A DNA stretch of 64,000 bases from assembly GCF_042679085.1 (NCBI RefSeq), contig NZ_JBHTLQ010000019.1:1-64000 (forward strand). The letters are read 5' to 3'. Shown here in pieces: positions 61,137 to 64,000 of this stretch (positions are counted from its first letter, which is position 1; each line of letters opens with the position of its first letter). The translations under genes were made by a program, and so were the position numbers. The stretch comes from Phenylobacterium conjunctum. GTDB lineage: Bacteria; Pseudomonadota; Alphaproteobacteria; Caulobacterales; Caulobacteraceae. Below the pieces are notes generated by a model. That model was given only the letters and a program-made list of their open reading frames with translations. It was not told the origin of the DNA and made no database searches.

Positions 61137-62465
61137 ATGCCGCCAGCCGCCAGGATCGATCGCCGCGCCATGATCGCCGGCCTCGCCGTGGGCGCAGCCA
61201 GCCCCGCCTTCGCCGCCCCGGCCCTGTCGCTGCGCGAAGCCGCGCGGCGCATGGCGATCTACGGCCTGCCCCTGATCGAGACCGCGAGCACGCGAGCGCG
61301 CGCCTTCAAGAACGGCCTGGTCGCCAACACCTTCCGCCATAGCCGCACGCTGACCACCGCCAAGACCCAGACGGTCACCCAGCCCAACAACGACACCCTC
61401 TATTCCAGCGGCTGGCTCGACCTGTCCTCAGGCCCCGTGCAGGTCACCCTGCCGGCCAGCGGCGACCGCTACCTGTCCGTCGCCCTGATGGATCCCTATT
61501 CCAACAACTTCGCGGTCCTGGGCACGCGGACCACGGGTCCGGACGGCGGGGTGTTCACGGTCGCAGGGCCAGGTCACGCCGCGCCCGGCCCCAATGTGAT
61601 CCATTCGCCCACCAACTGGGTCTGGATCCTGGCCCGCACCCTCGTGGATGGTCCTGCCGACCTGGCCGGCGCCCATGCGGTCCAGGATGGGCTGAAGATC
61701 AGCGGCCCCGCCGGCCGCAAGGCCCAGCCCATCCCGGGGCGCGACGCCCCCTGGCCGGACATGTTCCGCACAATCCAGGCCCTGGTGCTGGAGAGCCCGC
61801 CGCCGGCCACCGACGCTCGGCTGTTCGCCGAGACCCGCGCCCTGGGCGTGAGCCTGACCGGCGGCTTTGATCCCGCCCGCTTCACCGCCGCCGAAGGCCA
61901 GGAGATCGCCGCCGGCCTGTCCCAGGCGCTGGAGGACGCCAAAGGCGGGGACGACAACGCGATTGTCCGTGGCGGCTGGATCTTTCCGCGCCCCAACCTC
62001 GGCGACTTCGGCCAGGACTATCTCTACCGCGCCCAGATCGCCCTGTCGGGCCTGGCCGGCCTGCCCCTCGAGGAGGCGCTCTATCTGCGCCCCCTGGGCC
62101 CCGACGGCCGCGCCGAGCTGGACAGCACCAGGGCCTGGAAGCTGGCCCTTCCGGCCAAGCCCCTGCCGGTCGACGCCTTCTGGTCGCTCACCGTCTATGA
62201 GGTCACGCCCCAGGGTCAGGCCTTCCTGATCGACAACCCCATCGACCGCTACGCCATCGGCGACCGGACACCGGGCCTGGTGCGCGGGCCCGACGGACGG
62301 CTCGAGATCATCATTTCGCCCAAGCCGCCCAAGGGGGCGCTCAAGGCCAACTGGCTGCCCGCCCCCACCAGCGGCCGGCCGATGCTGCTCAATTTGCGGG
62401 CCTATCTGCCGCGGCCGGAACTGACCAGCGGCGCCTATCCCCTGCCCCCTCTGCGCCGAGCCTGA
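61137..62465 (+). CDS. Exported DUF1254/DUF1214-type protein
   Basis: A 442-aa protein with a Tat-like signal (DRRAMIAGLAVGAASPAFA). The N-terminal DUF1254 domain (about residues 35-200: QPNNDTLYSSGWLDLSSGPV, SVALMDPYSNNFAVLG) and the C-terminal DUF1214 domain (about 315-440: FWSLTVYEVTPQGQAFLIDN, WLPAPTSGRPMLLNLRAYLP) are both clear. Families with this pair occur widely but their chemistry is not known. AGGAGG lies 6 nt before the ATG. It is controlled from the divergent GntR promoter and belongs to the exported pathway. Confidence 0.88.
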   Translation: MPPAARIDRRAMIAGLAVGAASPAFAAPALSLREAARRMAIYGLPLIETASTRARAFKNGLVANTFRHSRTLTTAKTQTVTQPNNDTLYSSGWLDLSSGPVQVTLPASGDRYLSVALMDPYSNNFAVLGTRTTGPDGGVFTVAGPGHAAPGPNVIHSPTNWVWILARTLVDGPADLAGAHAVQDGLKISGPAGRKAQPIPGRDAPWPDMFRTIQALVLESPPPATDARLFAETRALGVSLTGGFDPARFTAAEGQEIAAGLSQALEDAKGGDDNAIVRGGWIFPRPNLGDFGQDYLYRAQIALSGLAGLPLEEALYLRPLGPDGRAELDSTRAWKLALPAKPLPVDAFWSLTVYEVTPQGQAFLIDNPIDRYAIGDRTPGLVRGPDGRLEIIISPKPPKGALKANWLPAPTSGRPMLLNLRAYLPRPELTSGAYPLPPLRRA

Positions 62466-62848
62466 GCGGGGGCCGAACCCGCAAAGATGAACAGAAATCC
62501 GGCCGGATACCCAAATCGGGTCACGACTAGCTAAGCTGCTTCCAGGGCGACCCCGCGCAATGAGGGCGGCGTCGCACGCCCCGGCCGCCACGTTTTCACC
62601 TTATTTTACAATTGACCGACGCCACCTGAGCGGGCGCCGCTTGAGCAGCGCGCCGGCAGCTCACCGCACCCCCAATCCCTTCCTGTCAGCCAGATGAACA
62701 ACCCCAACAGGGTTGGGTCAGAGCGTCGCCGTTAACCCCATCAGCGGACTGGGGGAACGGTCTTCCGACATCTCAAGGCTGCGCTAGCGCCGCTTCCCTG
62801 GTTCGCCACAGGCCGTCCATTCCGGGCGGCCGTCGAGGACGACGGGAC
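62466..62848. other. Intergenic region before the cellulose genes
   Basis: 383 noncoding bases between the DUF1254 gene and the cellulose operon. A small hairpin CAACCC/GGGTTG lies near 62702-62717, and a TTAACC half-site lies at 62732. It should contain the bcs promoter, but no convincing promoter, riboswitch or small gene was recognised. Confidence 0.5.
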
Positions 62849-63166
62849 ATGACCGACGTTGAGAGTTTCAAGCGCCAGACCGGCGTGAAGATCGACTACC
62901 GGGAGTTCGGCATCGACGAACTGGCCCCGGCTCCGATCCTCCAGCCGCCGCCCGCGCCGACCGAGCCGGTGGCCGAGCCACCCGCCAAGCCGCCCAAGGC
63001 GATCAAGCCCCCCGCGCCGCCGGGCGCGCCGACGCCCCAGGCCCAAGCCCAGGCTCAGGCCCAGGCTCAACCCAAGCCCGCGGGCGCCTTCGCCCGCTAC
63101 GCCCCGCCGCCGGCCAAGGCCGACGACGTCCTACTCTCCGATCTCTTCAAGAGGCTCGAACGCTGA
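62849..63166 (+). CDS. Small Pro/Gln-rich protein preceding bcsA
   Basis: A 105-aa cytoplasmic protein in three parts: a conserved-looking N-terminus (VESFKRQTGVKIDYREFGIDEL), a disordered Pro/Ala/Gln linker with an (AQ)5 run (about residues 65-75, from a 6-bp DNA repeat), and a short amphipathic C-terminus DDVLLSDLFKRLER. Its stop overlaps the bcsA start in TGATG, so the products are made together. It may be an accessory subunit of cellulose synthase, analogous to BcsR or BcsP-type small proteins, but I cannot assign it to one. Confidence 0.7.
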   Translation: MTDVESFKRQTGVKIDYREFGIDELAPAPILQPPPAPTEPVAEPPAKPPKAIKPPAPPGAPTPQAQAQAQAQAQPKPAGAFARYAPPPAKADDVLLSDLFKRLER

Positions 63167-64000
63167 TGAGCGTCGCCACCTTCGCCACCGACAGCTTCTA
63201 CCGCGCCAAGCGCGTGCTGCCGCCCATTCTCACCGGCCCGGCCATTCTCTTGGGCGTCGCCCTCCTGGCCCTGACCGCCATGGTCAGCCTGGACCTGCGC
63301 GGCCAGTTGATCTTCGGCTCGGCCGCCTTCCTGGCCTGCCTGGCCCTGTCCCGCAGCGCCTCGCCGCTGATCACCATGACCCTGGCCTTCATCGCCACCG
63401 CCATGGGCACCCGTTACCTTTGGTGGCGGACCACCGAGACCCTGCAGTTCTCAGGGCCATTGTCCCTGGTGCTGGGGACCGGCCTCTACCTAGCGGAAGT
63501 CTACGCCTGGTTCGTCATGATCCTGGGCTTCCTCCAAACCGTGCGCCCGCTGGAGCGGCCGGTTCGGCCGTTGGCGGGCGCGCCCGAAACCTGGCCCACC
63601 GTCGACATCTTCATCCCCACCTACAATGAAAGCCTCGAGATTGTTCAGGACACCGTCCTGGCGGCCCTGACCATCGACTACCCGCCGGATCGCCGGCGCA
63701 TCCACCTCCTGGACGACGGCCGCCGGCCCCAGTTCAAGGCCTTCGCCGAACAGGTCGGCGTCAACTACATCACCCGCGCGGACAACCTCCACGCCAAGGC
63801 CGGCAACCTCAATAACGCGCTGAAGCTCACCAACGGCGAGCTGGTCTGCATCTTCGACGCCGACCACGTGGCCACCCGGGCCTTCCTGCAGATGACCGCC
63901 GGCTGGTTCCAAGCCGATCCGCGCCTGGCCCTCCTGCAGACCCCGCACTTCTTCTATTCCCCCGATCCCATCCAGCGGAACGTGTTCGCCGTGAAGGACA
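63166..64000 (+). CDS. bcsA: Cellulose synthase catalytic subunit (partial, runs off the window)
   Basis: The first 278 codons of a membrane glycosyltransferase that polymerises glucose from UDP-glucose into cellulose. N-terminal transmembrane helices (about residues 18-135) precede the GT2 domain: VDIFIPTYNE near 147-156, HLLDDG near 180 and the UDP-binding FDADH near 227, followed by the conserved QTPHFFYSPDP segment. The C-terminal catalytic QxxRW motif and any PilZ c-di-GMP domain lie beyond the edge. The ATG overlaps the stop of the preceding small gene. The frame is open to position 64000. Confidence 0.93.
   Translation, partial: MSVATFATDSFYRAKRVLPPILTGPAILLGVALLALTAMVSLDLRGQLIFGSAAFLACLALSRSASPLITMTLAFIATAMGTRYLWWRTTETLQFSGPLSLVLGTGLYLAEVYAWFVMILGFLQTVRPLERPVRPLAGAPETWPTVDIFIPTYNESLEIVQDTVLAALTIDYPPDRRRIHLLDDGRRPQFKAFAEQVGVNYITRADNLHAKAGNLNNALKLTNGELVCIFDADHVATRAFLQMTAGWFQADPRLALLQTPHFFYSPDPIQRNVFAVKD

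Overview
The window comes from a high-GC alphaproteobacterium, most likely of the order Caulobacterales (Caulobacter or Phenylobacterium type). The clearest sign is an hfaABD holdfast-anchor operon. Supporting signs are a plausible CtrA box, a TorF-type porin, many TonB-dependent receptors with catabolic neighbours, DUF3126, and TTG/GTG starts placed behind good Shine-Dalgarno sequences. No tRNA, CRISPR array, insertion sequence or prophage gene was recognised.

Layout. 1-490: on the minus strand, the promoter and boxA-containing leader of an rRNA operon whose 16S gene should lie just left of the window. 491-12964: housekeeping and surface genes. These are an Rrf2 regulator, a CBS protein, a rhomboid protease, hfaABD, an M16 lipoprotein peptidase, a two-HTH regulator beside a Cys/Pro-repeat exported protein, a PAS protein, and an aminotransferase-fold protein coupled to a sulfotransferase-like protein. 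12971-20150: a pentapeptide-repeat protein, then oxidoreductases and lipid-degradation genes (aldo-keto reductase, GMC oxidoreductase, fadH, enoyl-CoA hydratase). 20204-25773: MazG-like protein, gamma-carbonic anhydrase, phoH with an attenuator-like leader, a globin-coupled chemoreceptor, a DHA2 efflux pump and a DUF3126 protein.

25921-31743 is a putative MarR-controlled catabolic regulon: acyl-CoA ligase, AhpD-like protein, VOC protein, MarR regulator and TonB receptor, tied together by a repeated GTCA-N7-TGAC operator. 31811-36899 holds an ACT protein, cysE, a Nudix hydrolase, a nitroreductase, a nitric-oxide-stress module (group III truncated globin, alternative oxidase, divergent NsrR-type regulator with an NsrR-like operator) and queF. 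37014-48103 holds SDR enzymes, a porin, a possible SRP RNA, sugar-nucleotide enzymes for surface polysaccharide, fructose bisphosphatase and an M20 peptidase. pckG, with a 22-bp near-palindromic operator, and a membrane chemoreceptor follow.

52184-62465 is the most interesting block. A GntR/FCD regulator, a TonB receptor, a PQQ-type dehydrogenase, an EthD-like protein, a carboxylesterase, a beta-lactamase-fold hydrolase and a DUF1254 protein are arranged in five transcripts. These share four copies of the same operator, TTGTCWGACAA. Every product except the regulator appears to be exported, which suggests a catabolic pathway carried out outside the cytoplasm. The window ends inside bcsA (cellulose synthase), preceded by a small Pro/Gln-rich gene.

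All calls rest on reading motifs and context by eye; no database search was run. Long open frames opposite real genes are GC-rich shadows and are left out.
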